In this document: positions 22,265 through 35,669 of the stretch, piece after piece
How the letters are laid out: each line of letters begins with the position of its first letter
Numbering within the stretch: position 1 is the stretch's first letter
Assembly (NCBI RefSeq): GCF_019097595.1
Contig: NC_080717.1
Span: 16,619,336-16,683,335, forward strand
DNA from: Hemibagrus wyckioides
Taxonomy: Eukaryota > Chordata > Actinopteri > Siluriformes > Bagridae
Direction: 5' to 3'
Length of the DNA: 64,000 nucleotides
Translations under genes and position numbers: made by a program
The notes under the pieces: model-generated
Database searches by the model: none
Told to the model about the DNA's origin: nothing
The model's input: only the letters and a program-made list of their open reading frames with translations

Positions 22265-25200
22265 TAACAAGAATTTACAAATAAGCAAGACAAGTCCGAG
22301 TCTGATGTCTATGAGATATGCTGTGGGAATTTGGTGAAATACGTAACCTGTCTCCAATGCATAACACAGCTCTAAAACCTTATAATGTTACCCTGTGTAT
22401 TCTGCTGCTCTTGAGAAAACACACTAACCCTGTGTTATCAGTTGGAAATGACAGCGGACGTCAACATCAAGCTTAAAAGGGTTATTTCCTCTTACCCAGT
22501 ATGTTACCTATATGTACTGAAGCCAATATTATAGCTGTCATCTCCCTGAGTGCTGCTGCCATAAAGGAATCTTTTGTTCTGGTTGTAACTTAGACATTGT
22601 TAAGCTCTCAGGTGCACAAAGTATGCTGAAGAATGGAATAGTATATGTGCTTGTGAACATGGCATAACTGTTTCCTGTTGACAGAGCAGGATTCCTTAGC
22701 AAGTGCTTGCTACATGTTTTATCCCTTGTTAACTTGCCTAAAACATCATGTTATCCATGTTGACCAAGCTCAGAATACGAATGTGAAAGGTGTTCTTTTC
22801 CTGTTCAGATTTTCCTTCATTGTCACTTTCTGCCAAAATGTTAACACAAATATGTGATGCCTAAACTGTGACAAAATACACAGCACATTTTTGCATGAGG
22901 GCTATGAATTCTGTTGACTGTTATGTTCAGTCACCATAGGTGAAGCTCATCTTTGGTCTCACCCCCTCCCCTCTGCATTTTAAAGGGGAGAAATGCTTTT
23001 GTTTGACAGTGACAGGGGGAATGCATGGATAAACATGGCTTGAGCTCTTCAGAACCTCAAAAAAGGTCCTTAATATGCTCTGAGCTCAACTTTGATCTGC
23101 TTGTTCTTACACATCTGCCATGAGCTTTACAAAGGTGAGTATGGTTTTTTGCTTATTTTCTGCTTGGTCTATGTGAGTCACTAGATTACTGTATTTTGAA
23201 GACTAAGGAGTACAAAAATTTGCCAATACACTTGCCATTCTTTAATCCAATAAAGATAAAAACACAGTAAAGCTCACAGAAATATAAAGATTTACATCAC
23301 AGTTTATGCCTTTGTTCACATTATCTATCAGTCTGTACATCCAGTCATAATTGTCATCTCATTAAATGCAAATAATTTTTTTTCTAAGGTCTGGAATTCA
23401 GCAGTTGAGTGTGTGATCATAAGATTATTGTTTACATAAAGTCTGTCTTTAACTTTATTTATATCCAGGAAGCTGTCAGCTTAGACCACCTCAAGCTGCC
23501 AAGATGCCAATCTCCTCTTTGGTGCTTGAATACTTTGTTGTAATATTTGATGTTAATCTCACTTTGAATCCATTTTGGGAAATTCAATCTCTTTCTTTCT
23601 TCTTATTCCAATTGAAGACCCATCTGTCCGTCAGGGTTATGAGATTTTTATTATTGCAGGTTTGTGACAAGGTGGTGGGAAGATGGCCGACTGCTTGACA
23701 GCAGCGTTGTGATGCCTCTTAGATTAGACTGACTGCAATAAAACAAGCACCTGCACCTCTCTGAAGCAACCCTGATCCAGCATTTCCTCCTGTACAAAAT
23801 AATGGGTCTTTCACCAAGCAATCAATGCATTCAAGGCAAATAAAGTAGAGAGCTCAAAGACTTTGTAATTATTATATATTATATTATGAGTATATTATTT
23901 CAAATAATATTCATGAATCTGAAACCGTCAAATAATGATAGAGAGAAGCACAAACCCTATTTACTGATTCATGTGAATCGTCTATTATGGCAGAAATGTA
24001 ACAGTTGTGATGGACATGAGATGCAAGGCACTGTGGAGGTTTGGGCACATTACTTAGGCATAAATTTCATAATCAATATAAGCCGATCACTTGCATGTAG
24101 TTATGAAATTAAAAAGCTCTACCGTTTTCCTAGCTAACTTCCCACAAACTCCCTCTTATTTCCTTCACTAGTGACAAGTTTCTGCACTCAACATATCCTC
24201 TGTCTCCTCACTACTACGTACACACGATCTTCTAGCATAAAGAAGCACTTCTTATACTTTTTATGTGATTTAGTTTGTAAGAATACTGGTGCAGGCAGTC
24301 ATTATATCGGCCATATACGTTGGAAACTGTGATGTTATCAGCAGAAGCTCCATTTATACTTTCCTGTGCATTTACAATCAAGATAATTACTGCTGGAATA
24401 AGAGCTGCTTCTACAGAGAAACACAGCTACAATTTCAGAAAATCTAATTAGAGCTATAAATTCAAACTGGCTGATGACAAATACCCTTCTAGTATAAAGG
24501 TATACCTTTCTTTTTTCTTTCTTTCTTTTTTTTACCTAAACCAAAATATCATATTTGGACATATTTCATCTGATTTAAGTTTGTTTTTTACAATTCATGG
24601 TCAAACAAGTTATTATTTTGAAACCCATGAACATTAAAAATCCCCACAGACTTTAATAACTAATCCTAAGCTCAAATTTCTAATTCACCATCACTCACTG
24701 CAGACATTCCTTCATATGTCACATGGCATATATCTTATCACCTGGTGTAGCATCTTGTTGTGGTAGCTTGTGCTGCCTTTGATATTGGAGAGCATGGAGG
24801 TTTCACCTAAATAAAGGCCCCTTTGTACTCCACTGATTAACTTCTGTACATGAGCTGTTTGATAAGATGAAAAAGCCTCTTTCGTGCAACATGCAACCAT
24901 GAAATTGTTAGATTTGTGTTGCATTTTATGAAAGTGCTAAGCTGTTCATTTCTATTATTAAACAATTTTGCTTCTTTGAGAATTGTTTTAAAATTGCTCT
25001 GTATTCCAACACATTTGGTTTGGTCTGAAACAATGAAAATAAATCTCAGTTGTTAACTTACTAATCTCAGATGTTAACTGTTAATAATCAGGTAAACAAC
25101 ATATTTTATGATAAACAGACAGAGGACTGTAGCATAATATGACATAAAACAGTACTCTAAATATATGCAACTCATGTGGCTGTGTGAAATTTGTCACACA

Positions 25201-25368
25201 TAAGCTACTATGCAATGGACATCTTCTTTACCATGCTTTGTGAGGCCAGTAATGTATCAACCTTTAATCCCACCTCGTTTTGGAGGCATTTTATCTTAGT
25301 GAATGAAGATGGACTAAATTCTACTCTACAGTCTACATTTAGGACTTGAGTAATGACTTACGCTATAT
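22265..25368. other. Intergenic, possible orphan non-coding transcript start
   Basis: No protein gene recognised. Around 22960-23132 a CT-rich stretch, a TATA-like TTTTAAAG (about 22978) and a splice-donor-like AAAG|GTGAGT (23132) lie together. About 330 bases on, a CAG acceptor-like site occurs near 23468. This could be the start of a long non-coding RNA; support is weak. Confidence 0.2.
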
Positions 25369-25369
25369 G

Positions 25370-25552
25370 GCCCATTAAGCCAGTCTGGGCACTGATGTTA
25401 GGCAAGAAGGCCTGGTGCATGGTCAGACTTCCATTTCATCCCAGAGTTGTTCAGTGGGAATGAGGTCAGTCTCTGTGCAGATTATGTGAGTTCTTCTACA
25501 CTAACCTTTGCAAACCATGTCTTATAGTCCATATACTTGTGGCCATATAGTG
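25370..25552. mobile_element. Tc1-derived MITE, degraded
   Basis: Begins CGCTATATGGCC and ends GGCCATATAGTG, with interior matches to the 4120-4612 family (GGCACTGATGTTAGGCAAGA and neighbours). About 183 bases, internally deleted. Confidence 0.65.
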
Positions 25553-25559
25553 TTTTAAC

Positions 25560-27177
25560 TGCTACAAAATAAAGCACCCTTAAAGAACTTTTAATGCATC
25601 CTGTTATTGCTGTTATCAATATCATTAACAAAATAGACAACTAACCCAGTTTAACTGCATCGATTCCTGAATGACACCAATTTGTCAGTGGTTAATATTT
25701 GCCTGGCCTAAGCTACAGGCCCTTTTATACATGTTTTGGCAAAACACTACATAGCCTTTCTGTTCTTTCTTATCATCGGATTGAATCTTGAGATGAACCC
25801 TCTGAGATACCCTCTGCTTACTATCAGATTGTTAGCTGTTACTAAGCTCACCTGTGTGGTTGCTTCTTAAATACGTACCAAACAGCCAGTTTTGCATGCC
25901 TAATATTTTTATGTCTGCCACAAACTGATTCATTTTGCACTCATTTACACTTCTTTTGAAAACAGCCACAGATTCCTGTCACAATTGTCCCATGTAACAT
26001 TAAGTCTAAAACACAGCTGACTAAGAAACATTGCACATTAGTGAAGAAATCAAGTATATATTAAATGACCAGGATTACATCTGTGAAATTTAGTGTGAAA
26101 TTTACATGTTTGAATTAAATGAGTAATTTAACCTGAATTTGCTGAAGTACAGGACCAAAACACTGTCTAATCACTTACAAACTACTCTGTATTTAGATGT
26201 ATATAATACTAGCGTTTTAGTTGTCACTGTGGCAGGAGTATCTGTTTTGAACATGAATGCAAAACATACCTAGTACTTATGAAAAGTGCTCCTTTGATAA
26301 ACTGTTGGTACACATGAGTCATTTGAATTTGTCAGACATAAACTTTCCTAGTAGTATATTGGCCTGAGGCCATGTTTGTACAAGTAGAAGGGAAAACCTA
26401 TATAGTTTAATTTGAAGGTGTTTTATAGATTTTATAGATTTTTTTTTAAGTTATCCATGTTCCCTGTCATTTTTCTTTTTCTGGGTATATACACCATACA
26501 CAAGTCGCCACTTGTGTATATAATAGCCGTTTGTTTAAATAATATCAATTGAATATTATTCCATTCTGGCTTCAGTGTCCATAAGGATACCTTTACTTGA
26601 AAGTGTAATAAAGTACTGTTGATCTTAATTTAATAACTAAGATCTCTGTTAGGCGCTCTTTATACTTGTAATGTCCTCAAACCATTTTTTTTCTAGCCCA
26701 CTTGATCAACTCTCTGCCAGGGGATTTCCTATCCTCAGAAGCTTTCCAAATTACTATGGAGGTGGTTCAGTGTTGTGCCGAAATGCCTGTTTGAAGTTTG
26801 TCTCTTCAAGTCTGGGTTTTCACTCCAGGTGGACAAATCTGCCACAAATAAGATGTGCAATTTCACGGCCAATCCAGTCTAGCACACTGTCTTGCCTGTG
26901 TCTCACCTGCACTGAAAAAAAAACATGACGGTATGATAACTGACATTTAAAAAACAGTTTGGAGAGGAATAGTGCTGTCTTCTCACTTTCATTCAGAATT
27001 TTTTTTTCATGGCTATGACCTCATTGCAGGTTTGGCAGCTGACATACAATTGCACTGTCTTTATTTTCATTTTTGAACAGATGCCAAGGGCTTGTAGTGT
27101 CTAATATAAAGTTAACCAAAGTACGTCTTGCTGAAATTTACAAACTGGTAGGAAGACAAAGTGCAGTGCATAAAATA
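25560..27177. other. Intergenic, no gene recognised
   Basis: AT-rich, no repeats of note and no coding similarity. Confidence 0.45.
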
Positions 27178-27600
27178 CACACTATATATAAATCCAAAAG
27201 TTTGTGGACACCTAACCGTCACACTTCTATGCTTTTTGTTTCAGATTTAACCCATACTGCTGAGACTTTGTTTGTTCCACTCTTCTGAAAGGCTTTCTAC
27301 TCGATTTTGGAGTGTGGCTGTGGGGATTTGTGCCCATTCTGACACAAGAGCATTAGTAAGGTCAGACACTGATGTCAGGTGAGGAGGCATGGTGAGCCAA
27401 GGGTGTTCAATGGGGTTGAGGTCAAGGGCTCAGTGCAGACCACTTGAGTTTTTCCACTTCCATTCCAGTGAAGGGAAATCTTATTGCAGCAGTACACAAA
27501 GACATTCTATACAATTGTGTGCTTCCAACGTTGTGGGAAAAGTTCGAGGAAGGCCCACATATGGGTGTGATTTTCAGGTATCTACATGAATTTTTCCTAC
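27178..27600. mobile_element. Tc1-derived MITE, internally deleted
   Basis: Starts with CACACTATATATAAATCC and AAAGTTTGTGGACACC, a typical inverted-repeat arm, continues through antisense transposase sequence (CATTAGTAAGGTCAGACACTG at about 27351) and then jumps to the opposite arm (GGGTGTGATTTTCAGGTATC at about 27563). The right terminus is eroded. Confidence 0.72.
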
Positions 27601-30190
27601 ATCTCCTGACTTGATATCTTGCTTCCCAAACTAACCTTTATGTTATTCTGACTTAAATGTTAATAACTAATAATAACTACATAGTCTACATAGTCTTTTA
27701 TGGCTTGCAATCCATCAGGGTATTCTGTTATCTAGAGTACATTTTGTAATTAATGTATTTGTTACATTACCATAACCCCAACTCTTCTTGCAATTTGCAA
27801 ACACTTCTGAATACTTGCTGGGTCTTGTCATGTTCGATGCTGTTATTTATGGAGGACATCATGAGAGCATTTTAATTGCAGCTGCACACACTGACAGGTG
27901 GCCACTCTGTTTGATATTCACACTGTGATCCTGTACAAATCACAATTAAAAAACATCACATGGAGCCACTCTATATGCACACTATAAACATGCTATAGAT
28001 AGTAGATTGTTGTTACTGTTGACTGATATTGGTGTGGACACCAGAATTTATGTTTAATTTTAAAACCATAACAATAGAATAGACTTTTCAGATTGTAAAG
28101 TGTAATACAGGTACACTTAAGTGTATTACAGGTACACTTAATTTAATTATTTTTAAAAAATAATTTTCTTTTCGTTTTCTATTCATGAACAGTGAAACAG
28201 CGGGACCAGAAAGAAAGAACTATGGTACAAGGAAATCACACCACTGGCTGAGAAGTGAAAACAATTATCCTTATTGTGCTTATCAATAAGACATCAATAG
28301 GTTCAAAAGGTTATTTGCAACAATCGAAGACATTTGCATTTAGACAACAAGCAATCAGTCATGCCAACAGAAATCTTTGCTTATCCTTTGTGAATGAAAT
28401 TGTGATCTATAAAGAAATCTAATTTGATCAATAATATGACTAAAAATATTTAGATGATCATTTTCAGCAAATACAGCAAAATAATAATTATTGCATTTTA
28501 TTGTAATATTGCATTTGTTCAAGGTGACATAAAATAATATTTCCAGTTGAACAACACTTTTTCTAGCATGCAGTATCTTTTGTAAATGGTGCATGTACAG
28601 TATAGCATCACAATTTATGATCATGTTTGCTCATGCTTGCAATCAGCTGTCTACTCCAGTTACTCTAAGCAATACAACAAACCATGCTGCCTCAGCTTAG
28701 TGAAAAGTATGTGTGTGTGTCTCTTGCACAGTTTATGAGTTGGAGGTTACTGAGTTGCATGAAAAAGTAAACCCTGATTATTTTTTTGTCATTGGGCAGA
28801 GTTTGTATTCTGAATTGAACTGAGGCAGTCAGTTAAAGTGCTAAGTTACCCAGGACATTCTTCTAACCTATCAGTTTTCCTTGTGTGTAAAGCCAAACTC
28901 TACTAAACCCCCTTTTATTTTCTCACCTCTTGTTTTGTTATTTTACCTGGCAGTCCAGGTGTGAAAGGGGTGAGGCCATGGAAAAACATTCAATTCTGTA
29001 AGCTTGTCATGAAAGAATCCATTGATTGACCTCTACATGCACAATGACAAATGGGTTAGCAATTTTCCGCCTCACTTATGGGTAACAATGCACATTTCCA
29101 CTTTCACTTGGAAGCACAGAGTGTATCGTGTGCATACCTTTCTCAGGTTTGGCAAACAGTTCATCAGAGTCCTTGCCAGCAAAAAGGACTAGACTTTAAA
29201 TCAATCACGCACATATCTGGCTTTTGATCAAATTCTCCATGTTCGAAAAAGCATTTTTTCTAGTCACCTGTGACTTATGTATATCAACATCAAATAATAC
29301 CGATCTCCCAGAAACAGGCTGTGTTGAGATATGTTATTGTAAATGCCTTAGCCTAACTTTTTAGACATAAATGGGCTCATTTGAAGTGGCTTACCACAGT
29401 TAATTTCCTGCTGTGCTACACAATCAATTCTTAATGATTTCTTTTGTTATTCAGGGATGTTATTCCATGTTTTGGCTGCTGATTGAATTACTCCCAAGTG
29501 CCAGAAGAATGTTTTAGGTGAAAACTATGGAAATTAACCAATTGACCTTTTTTCTGACCCCTCCAATAGGAGAACCCTGTGGGAAAAGTCACTCTAATGC
29601 AAGAAAATCAAAGAGAACTTTGAGCCCTTAGACCTTCAGGCAATCTGTGAATTCCCACATGTGAAAAATTATACTACTACAACATACAAAATCCTGAATG
29701 AGTTAAAAATAAAAAAAATGGCAGAACCGAGGTTATAACACTGACCAAAAGAGTCCCAAAATAATCAACACAAAACATTCTTATGCAAAAGGTCTGGAAA
29801 AATAATAAACTATCCCAGACAAATAATAATGTTTGGCACTTTTATGTATTTTTAGCTCTAATCATGTGTCCTGTAGGGGTAACCTGTCACATTGCTGAGA
29901 GTCTAATTGATGCCTCATGCTTTCAGGCACAATTATTTGTGCCCAAATGTCACGAACTAATTTGTGGCTTTACACCTTGGATACATGGGCCAAAGGCTCG
30001 GAGCTGGACTCCGACAGGAGATACAGGGTGGTTTGCTCAGCAGATGTGGGGTGGTCTGGGTAAAGTGGTGAAGGATTATCCATTTCAAGAAATAAAGCAC
30101 ATTGCCTGAGGTTCTATGTGTCTACAGGGAGAAACTCAAAACATGACCATTCAGGTCTTCACTAAAGTTTTGATGTTTTCTTTCTAACTT
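27601..30190. other. Intergenic, with a possible enhancer block
   Basis: No protein gene seen. The part 28740-29260 is free of repeats, moderately GC and holds T-box-like sites. The 108-codon open frame at 29783-30109 shows no recognisable family. Confidence 0.4.
28967..28974 (+). promoter_or_regulatory. T-box half site AGGTGTGA
   Basis: A consensus T-box half site followed directly by AGGGGTGAGG and preceded by TCACCTC at 28923, so three T-box-like sites lie within about 65 bases. Motif match only. Confidence 0.25.
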
Positions 30191-30194
30191 TCAT

Positions 30195-30267
30195 ATGTAT
30201 GTATGCATTTATGTATGTATGTATGTATGTATGTATGTATGTATGTATGTATTTATGTATGTATGTA
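30195..30267. repeat. (GTAT)n microsatellite
   Basis: About 18 tetranucleotide units with small interruptions. Confidence 0.95.
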
Positions 30268-31131
30268 CAAATTTGCATGTGTGTATGTGTATGTGTGTGT
30301 GTAGTTTTTACATGTGACTAAAAAGGTCCAATATCTAATTCTGAAATGACATTAAATATTCATTAAATAGTAGCAATAAGAAAGAACTTCCTTTATTCCA
30401 AGACATTTCTGACACGAGAAGTGTTTATCGATGGTTTCTAACCATAGGAAAGCCCCAGAGGTTTTCCAAAACATGCAACCATTGGCTGGATGTTATACAT
30501 CTTCCTAAGGTCTCCATAGCAATAAAAATAACAGACGAAACACTCCCAATGGAGTTGACATCTTCAAAGTCAAGTAAAATAAATACACTGAGCTTAAATA
30601 CATAAATATACCGAACTAAAGAGCTCATGTATGACATGCCAAATACATATATGACATTTGATGTACAAGGCATGGTGAAGAATCACTCTTTTCTGTATTT
30701 AAGTAATCCCTTCATTGTCTTGAATATATGTTATGAATTTCCTACCCAATTCAGTAGACCAACACTGTTCTGTGCTAAGCCATGTAAACAGGATTGCATT
30801 GTACTTTGGTTTTAAGGAGGTAATTTACTCTTAAAGGGCTTTAAATAAATACTTGCTGTGTGTATTGTCAGACACCACCCTTATGCAAACAGATACCTGT
30901 CCTTAGAAGAATCTACTGCTTAAATCAGCAGGTGAGTCTTAGTCCCATCCCCAGGGCTCTTCCCTGGTCAGTCTGCAAAAATATGAATTATACTTTATCA
31001 TAATCCGGACAGACAACAAAGCCATGAATTTCCATGTGGCTGTGTGCACACCCTCCTCATATTCACAGCTGACAAACACAGGAGACTGCTAAGAGGAACA
31101 CCTGCACTGTGACTGAAGTGCTGAGACAGAG

Positions 31132-31136
<5 letters not shown>

Positions 31137-31192
<56 letters not shown>
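31137..31192. repeat. (GA)n microsatellite
   Basis: About 27 AG units; it yields spurious Arg-Glu and Ser-Leu frames. Confidence 0.95.
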
Positions 31193-31196
<4 letters not shown>

Positions 31197-31400
31197 TACG
31201 GAAACCATGCAATAAAACACACACACACACACACACTGTATGCCACTACAGCACCAAAAGGACACCTTTAGGCTCTCTTATAATTTTAAAATAAAAACTA
31301 CAATTTGTGTTTTAAAAATGGGGGACTGGCTAGATGCTAGATGTCTCTACAAACTGATGGGAAATTTGGCCCCCACCAAGATAAAACATGCCCATGCATG

Positions 31401-31411
31401 CACACACACAC

Positions 31412-31445
<34 letters not shown>
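31401..31445. repeat. (CA)n microsatellite
   Basis: About 22 CA units with one CG interruption; a smaller CA run lies at 31216-31236. Confidence 0.95.
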
Positions 31446-31447
<2 letters not shown>

Positions 31448-32898
31448 CTGATTGGATTTCCTTCAGACCTCTTTCGGGCCACATCAGAAGTGATGAAAAT
31501 AAGGGCGCATCCATTAAGTGCATGAGTTAGGCCTAAGCGAGGGCATGGATGAAGGGTTTAAATGTTGGCTGTAAAGTGCCTTGGACCACCTGCTACAGGG
31601 ACAAAGGCATCATTTTCATTCCAGACAGACTCCAAAACACCGGGTTAACAAGTGCCAAAAAGTATTTCATAGCATCAGGTATCAAACATGATAAATTTAC
31701 TCCCTACTTGAGCTGAGCTCTTGCCCAGCTGGACCTTTTACTGGACATTTAGAGCAAAGTTACCCATCTGACAAGCCTAATGGAAACGAATACCTCAGCA
31801 TTTGAATTTTTAATGTGATATTTTCTGTTACACACACCCACACACACAAACCAAAATGGTGCATTATATATATATGCGATGTATTAAAAATGAAAGATGA
31901 TTGCATTGAAATGAAAGATGATCCTTACTTGATATAAATATTAATATGCATACTGGAAAAGGGAAATTGGTTGTATAAACTGTAGATTATAATTCAAGAT
32001 GCTGTTGAAAATAGTTATAAAACCTGACAGCAGATACAGTAAAAACTTAATAAATAGCTGTAGAACTTTAATGTCAGAAATGTTTACCCATATAGAGCCC
32101 TATAGAGTAAACCTCTCTTTGTTTCCTCCCTCTGTCTCTTTCTCGCCTCCATACACTGCTCCTTGTTATAAGTTTTTTAGAGGGGAAAATCCCACAGTAT
32201 CACATAAAGGTTGGCACCATGTCGACTCCCCTGTCATGACAGCCTCTGGCTCACCATCACAGAGATGCTGAGATCACACAGCACAGCTTTCATGCTTCGA
32301 CACAAATATTCATCCAAGCATTACGGAAACTGTAGCTTGATATGCTTTTTTGCTCATTGTTGTGGAAATTGCTCATTGAGCCATTCAAACACAGTAAGGA
32401 AAAAAAAGGTGAGCCTCAGGTATCAGAATCTCATATTGTCTAAGTGACAGTTGGTTTAATTGCAACTGCTGGTACAGACAATTAATCTCATTCTCAGACA
32501 ATACACACAAAACCATATGTCACAGATATAATGAAAAACTGACCAAACAAATGATTACCTTCCATGATTAATATTTCAGTAAGACATCAGTTGTCATATG
32601 TGATATGTGCTTAAGTGGTTATATTAAGCTTTTTTGTTCTGAAATAGTCAGCAGAGACGGCTTAATACTTATCAGGTTGACCTCTTTTGTACAAGACTGC
32701 CAAACCACTAGACTGCAGCTAAGGTTGAGTTTTTATTTCACCCTGATCTTGTCATTGGGAGGTTGTTACATGAGAAGGTCTCTAAAAGGAGCTTTGTAGT
32801 TGATGAGTGCTGGACATTTTGTTCACAGAATAACTAGGACCACAGAAAACAGACAGAAAAACACACATATACGTATATAAGTAGATATATATATATAT

Positions 32899-32910
32899 CC
32901 TTAAAACTAT

Positions 32911-32974
<64 letters not shown>

Positions 32975-32980
32975 TTAAGG
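32899..32980. repeat. (AT)n tract capped by a perfect inverted repeat
   Basis: CCTTAAAACTATATA at 32899 and TATATAGTTTTAAGG ending at 32980 are exact reverse complements flanking about 50 bases of alternating AT, so the whole block can fold as one long hairpin or cruciform. Confidence 0.85.
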
Positions 32981-33859
32981 AAACATTCTATTTTTATATC
33001 TCTAACTTTTCAAGTGATTTATTAATGATTATTAATGATTTATTAATTAATTCTGGGGTAGATAAGATATTGTATGTGCATTTTAAAACATTATCCTATA
33101 TAAAAAAGACAATTTTTGTTTGCTGTTATTAGGTGAATTGACATTTGTGATTTGGACCTTCTTGAAATTTTTATAGAAAAAACAACCATTTTACACATGT
33201 CTGAAAAGAAAAAATGAAGGTGTACTTATTATATTATAGTGAGAATATAAAGTCATATTTTGCATTTCCATCCTATGAGCACATCTGATTTCACACAAGC
33301 TTAAGGCACCTTCTACAGTGTATCTAATTAGATAAGTCTACATTTAGATGTAAAAATATATATATATTATCAAATAAATAAATACATAAAATAAATATAT
33401 GTAGTGTGAACTGTATAAATAATATCCTGCTTATGTGTTCTGTTCTCCACAGCTTTCAATCTTGACATATCAGCACATCACATAAGTAGTGTTCCTTCAG
33501 TTTACTCCAAAGCCAGTCAATAAACCAACTAAAGAACTTGTCATATAAATGTCCTTTCCAGCATCCGACAGGAAATTTTTTCTTCTTACTCTTCAGCAGC
33601 AGGCCTAATGCTAACTTGGTTCAATTAGACCCATGGACTTTGGGATGCCTTCTGTATCTAGTAGCACTTAGGAAAAGGACCAGGACTGAGCATTTCACCA
33701 TCATTTCTGATCTTTGCTTTCCTGAAGCAAGAACCCATGTCATCTTTGTGGCACTGGCGAGTGTACCTGGGTTACTAGACAACCATCCATGTCCTCTGTT
33801 CCTATGATTAGAACAGGGCTTAACAAGCCTATTCCTCTTCATACACCACGCTGCTGGTC
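32981..33859. other. Region downstream of fgf20, including its presumed 3' UTR
   Basis: AT-rich. No further gene. The 3' end of the minus-strand fgf20 transcript should fall here, but no single polyadenylation signal stands out. Confidence 0.4.
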
Positions 33860-34181
33860 TCAACTGTGTCCTAAAACTTCTTTGTAAAGTTCAGGCACTT
33901 TATCAGGGTCTACTGGCCTAGGGAGAAAATGTGTGAACTTCTGATGTCGCCTTGACTTTGTCCCATCTCGTGGCGTTCCATCCTTGTTGAGTGCCACATA
34001 GTAGCGTGCCCCCTTCTCTCCATGTTTGTAAAGGTTGGAGGAATAGGTGTTGTACCAGTTCTCTTCAAACTGTTCCCGGAAGACACACTCAGCTGTCAGC
34101 TTCTCCTACAAGGCAATAAAAAGCAGAAAAATTAACATTTATACAAAATCCTAGTACAAATAAGCATTTCTTCTTTTTGAC

Positions 34182-34230
<49 letters not shown>

Positions 34231-35060
34231 AGACAGAACTTAGAACTATTCACATAAACCAACTAAAGAATACTTACAGAGCCATAAAGTTCCCCCTTGT
34301 CATTCATTCCAAGGTAGAGGCCACTGTCCACTCCACGGATGCTGATTAATCCAACTGCAAGGCTTATGAATTCCAAAATACCTGGAGAAGAATAAATCAA
34401 TTGTTCTAAGTATGTACTCTGCAGTCTAAGCCCACAGTGTAGTCACACATTGTGAGTAAGCTGTTCTGAAATACTAGCTAGGCATGATTACTATACACTG
34501 CCTCTATTTAAATTATAAAGTTGGTCAAATTTTCAATGATACACAGGTGTTATAACTGTGCATTACTGCAGTGTACCTAGCAGTACATAATAATAAAACT
34601 ATAATAACAGTATATGCCATGTATATTCTGTACATGCAATGAATAATTGCACGTTAGATTGTAATGTGTAGATTGTTATGTAATATAAATATTTTTATTT
34701 ATATGATTAAAACATGTTGATACACATCTGTGTGAAAATCAGTTTCTATCTGAATTAAAGCATTGCGTTTAAAATAAAACAAAATCTCATACCGAAGCGG
34801 CTGTGGTCTTTCCTCGTGCCCTGCACTGTGCCGTCCGGCAGGATTTCCAGGTGGAAACCTGTTCTGCAATAAAGCTGTCTCCTCCTCAGGATGCCCTTTA
34901 AGTGCACCAGGTCAGCCGGTGTGCTGCGGGACAGCCACTCGGCTGGAAATCGTTGTTCTCCGAGCAGCGCGAGAGTCTCGGCGAGCGGCGGCAGGAACAG
35001 GAGCGAGCTCGTGGCTCCCGCACCCTCCGCGCCCTGCAGCAGCGCGCCCACCTCCGCCAT
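33860..35060 (-). CDS. fgf20: Fibroblast growth factor 20 (3 exons, complete)
   Basis: Coding exons, in transcription order, are 35060-34793, 34381-34278 and 34105-33860, in frame, giving 205 residues (human FGF20 has 211). The middle exon is the 104-base exon usual in FGF genes. Domain landmarks are [20 protein letters not shown] (residues 56-75), [20 protein letters not shown] in exon 2, and [20 protein letters not shown] plus [14 protein letters not shown] in exon 3. FGF20 is a secreted FGF9/16/20-subfamily ligand that lacks a cleaved signal peptide and signals through FGFR with heparan sulfate; fish fgf20a is needed for fin regeneration. [11 protein letters not shown] at the C-terminus and the MAEVG start point to FGF20 rather than FGF9 or FGF16, and the micu3/zdhhc2 neighbours confirm it. 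Which teleost duplicate (a or b) is not decided. The codon before the start, GTG, is not used. Confidence 0.95.
34182..34231. repeat. (CT)n(CA)n microsatellite in fgf20 intron 2
   Basis: A compound dinucleotide run about 46-95 bases inside the intron from the fgf20 exon 3 edge. Confidence 0.9.
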
Positions 35061-35628
35061 CACTCAAGCCGAGCGCAAAACCCCTAAAGCCACGCGGTCA
35101 TACGATCCATGCGGCGCACAGCTTCAGAATAGCGCGCAAGGCAAACGATTCAACAGTTTCCGAGTGCAGGGCAAGAGGCGTAGATGCAATTTTAATACTC
35201 CGCGGCAGACTTCCCCAGATGTAAAATATCCACCGATGAGGAAACTTAATTAAACTGCGGCTGAACTGTCAGTTGCACACGAATTTATTCACTTTCAAAT
35301 TAATTCCATGCATTTGACATGACACCTCTTGCTTAATATGAATTACATCCACCGTGCAGGAAGTAGCCTATTTAGTCTTGAAGCGTGCAACTGATAAATC
35401 CGGCGAACCTCTAGGGCAGCCCCACTTCAGGTTTAAGGTGTGTGTGCGTGTGTCTGTGTGTGTTTGTGGTGCTGTGAGTGTGTGCGTGATCGCTGGAAGT
35501 GGTTTATGCTGTGTGAGCACAGGGCAGGTGCACAGCGGCGGCAGGAGGGCTCTGGTGGGCGGTGCTGGGATTGGAGACCTGCCTCACCACAGCGTTTCCT
35601 CTTCGCACTTAATGTGTCTATGCTTATG

Positions 35629-35669
<41 letters not shown>

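Larger units (their letters stand above)
30268..32880. other. Intergenic, simple-sequence rich
   Basis: Holds (GA)n at 31137-31192 and (CA)n at 31216-31236, 31401-31445 and about 31831-31848. No gene recognised. Confidence 0.6.

Noticed and set aside
22070..22357. Open frames rich in Tyr or Ile on the two strands
   Set aside because: Translations of the (ATT)n microsatellite.
30998..31530. Open frames rich in Arg-Glu, Ser-Leu and Thr-His
   Set aside because: Translations of (GA)n and (CA)n repeats.
35061..35063. Alternative GTG start one codon upstream for fgf20
   Set aside because: Not an ATG; the family start MAEVG begins at 35060.
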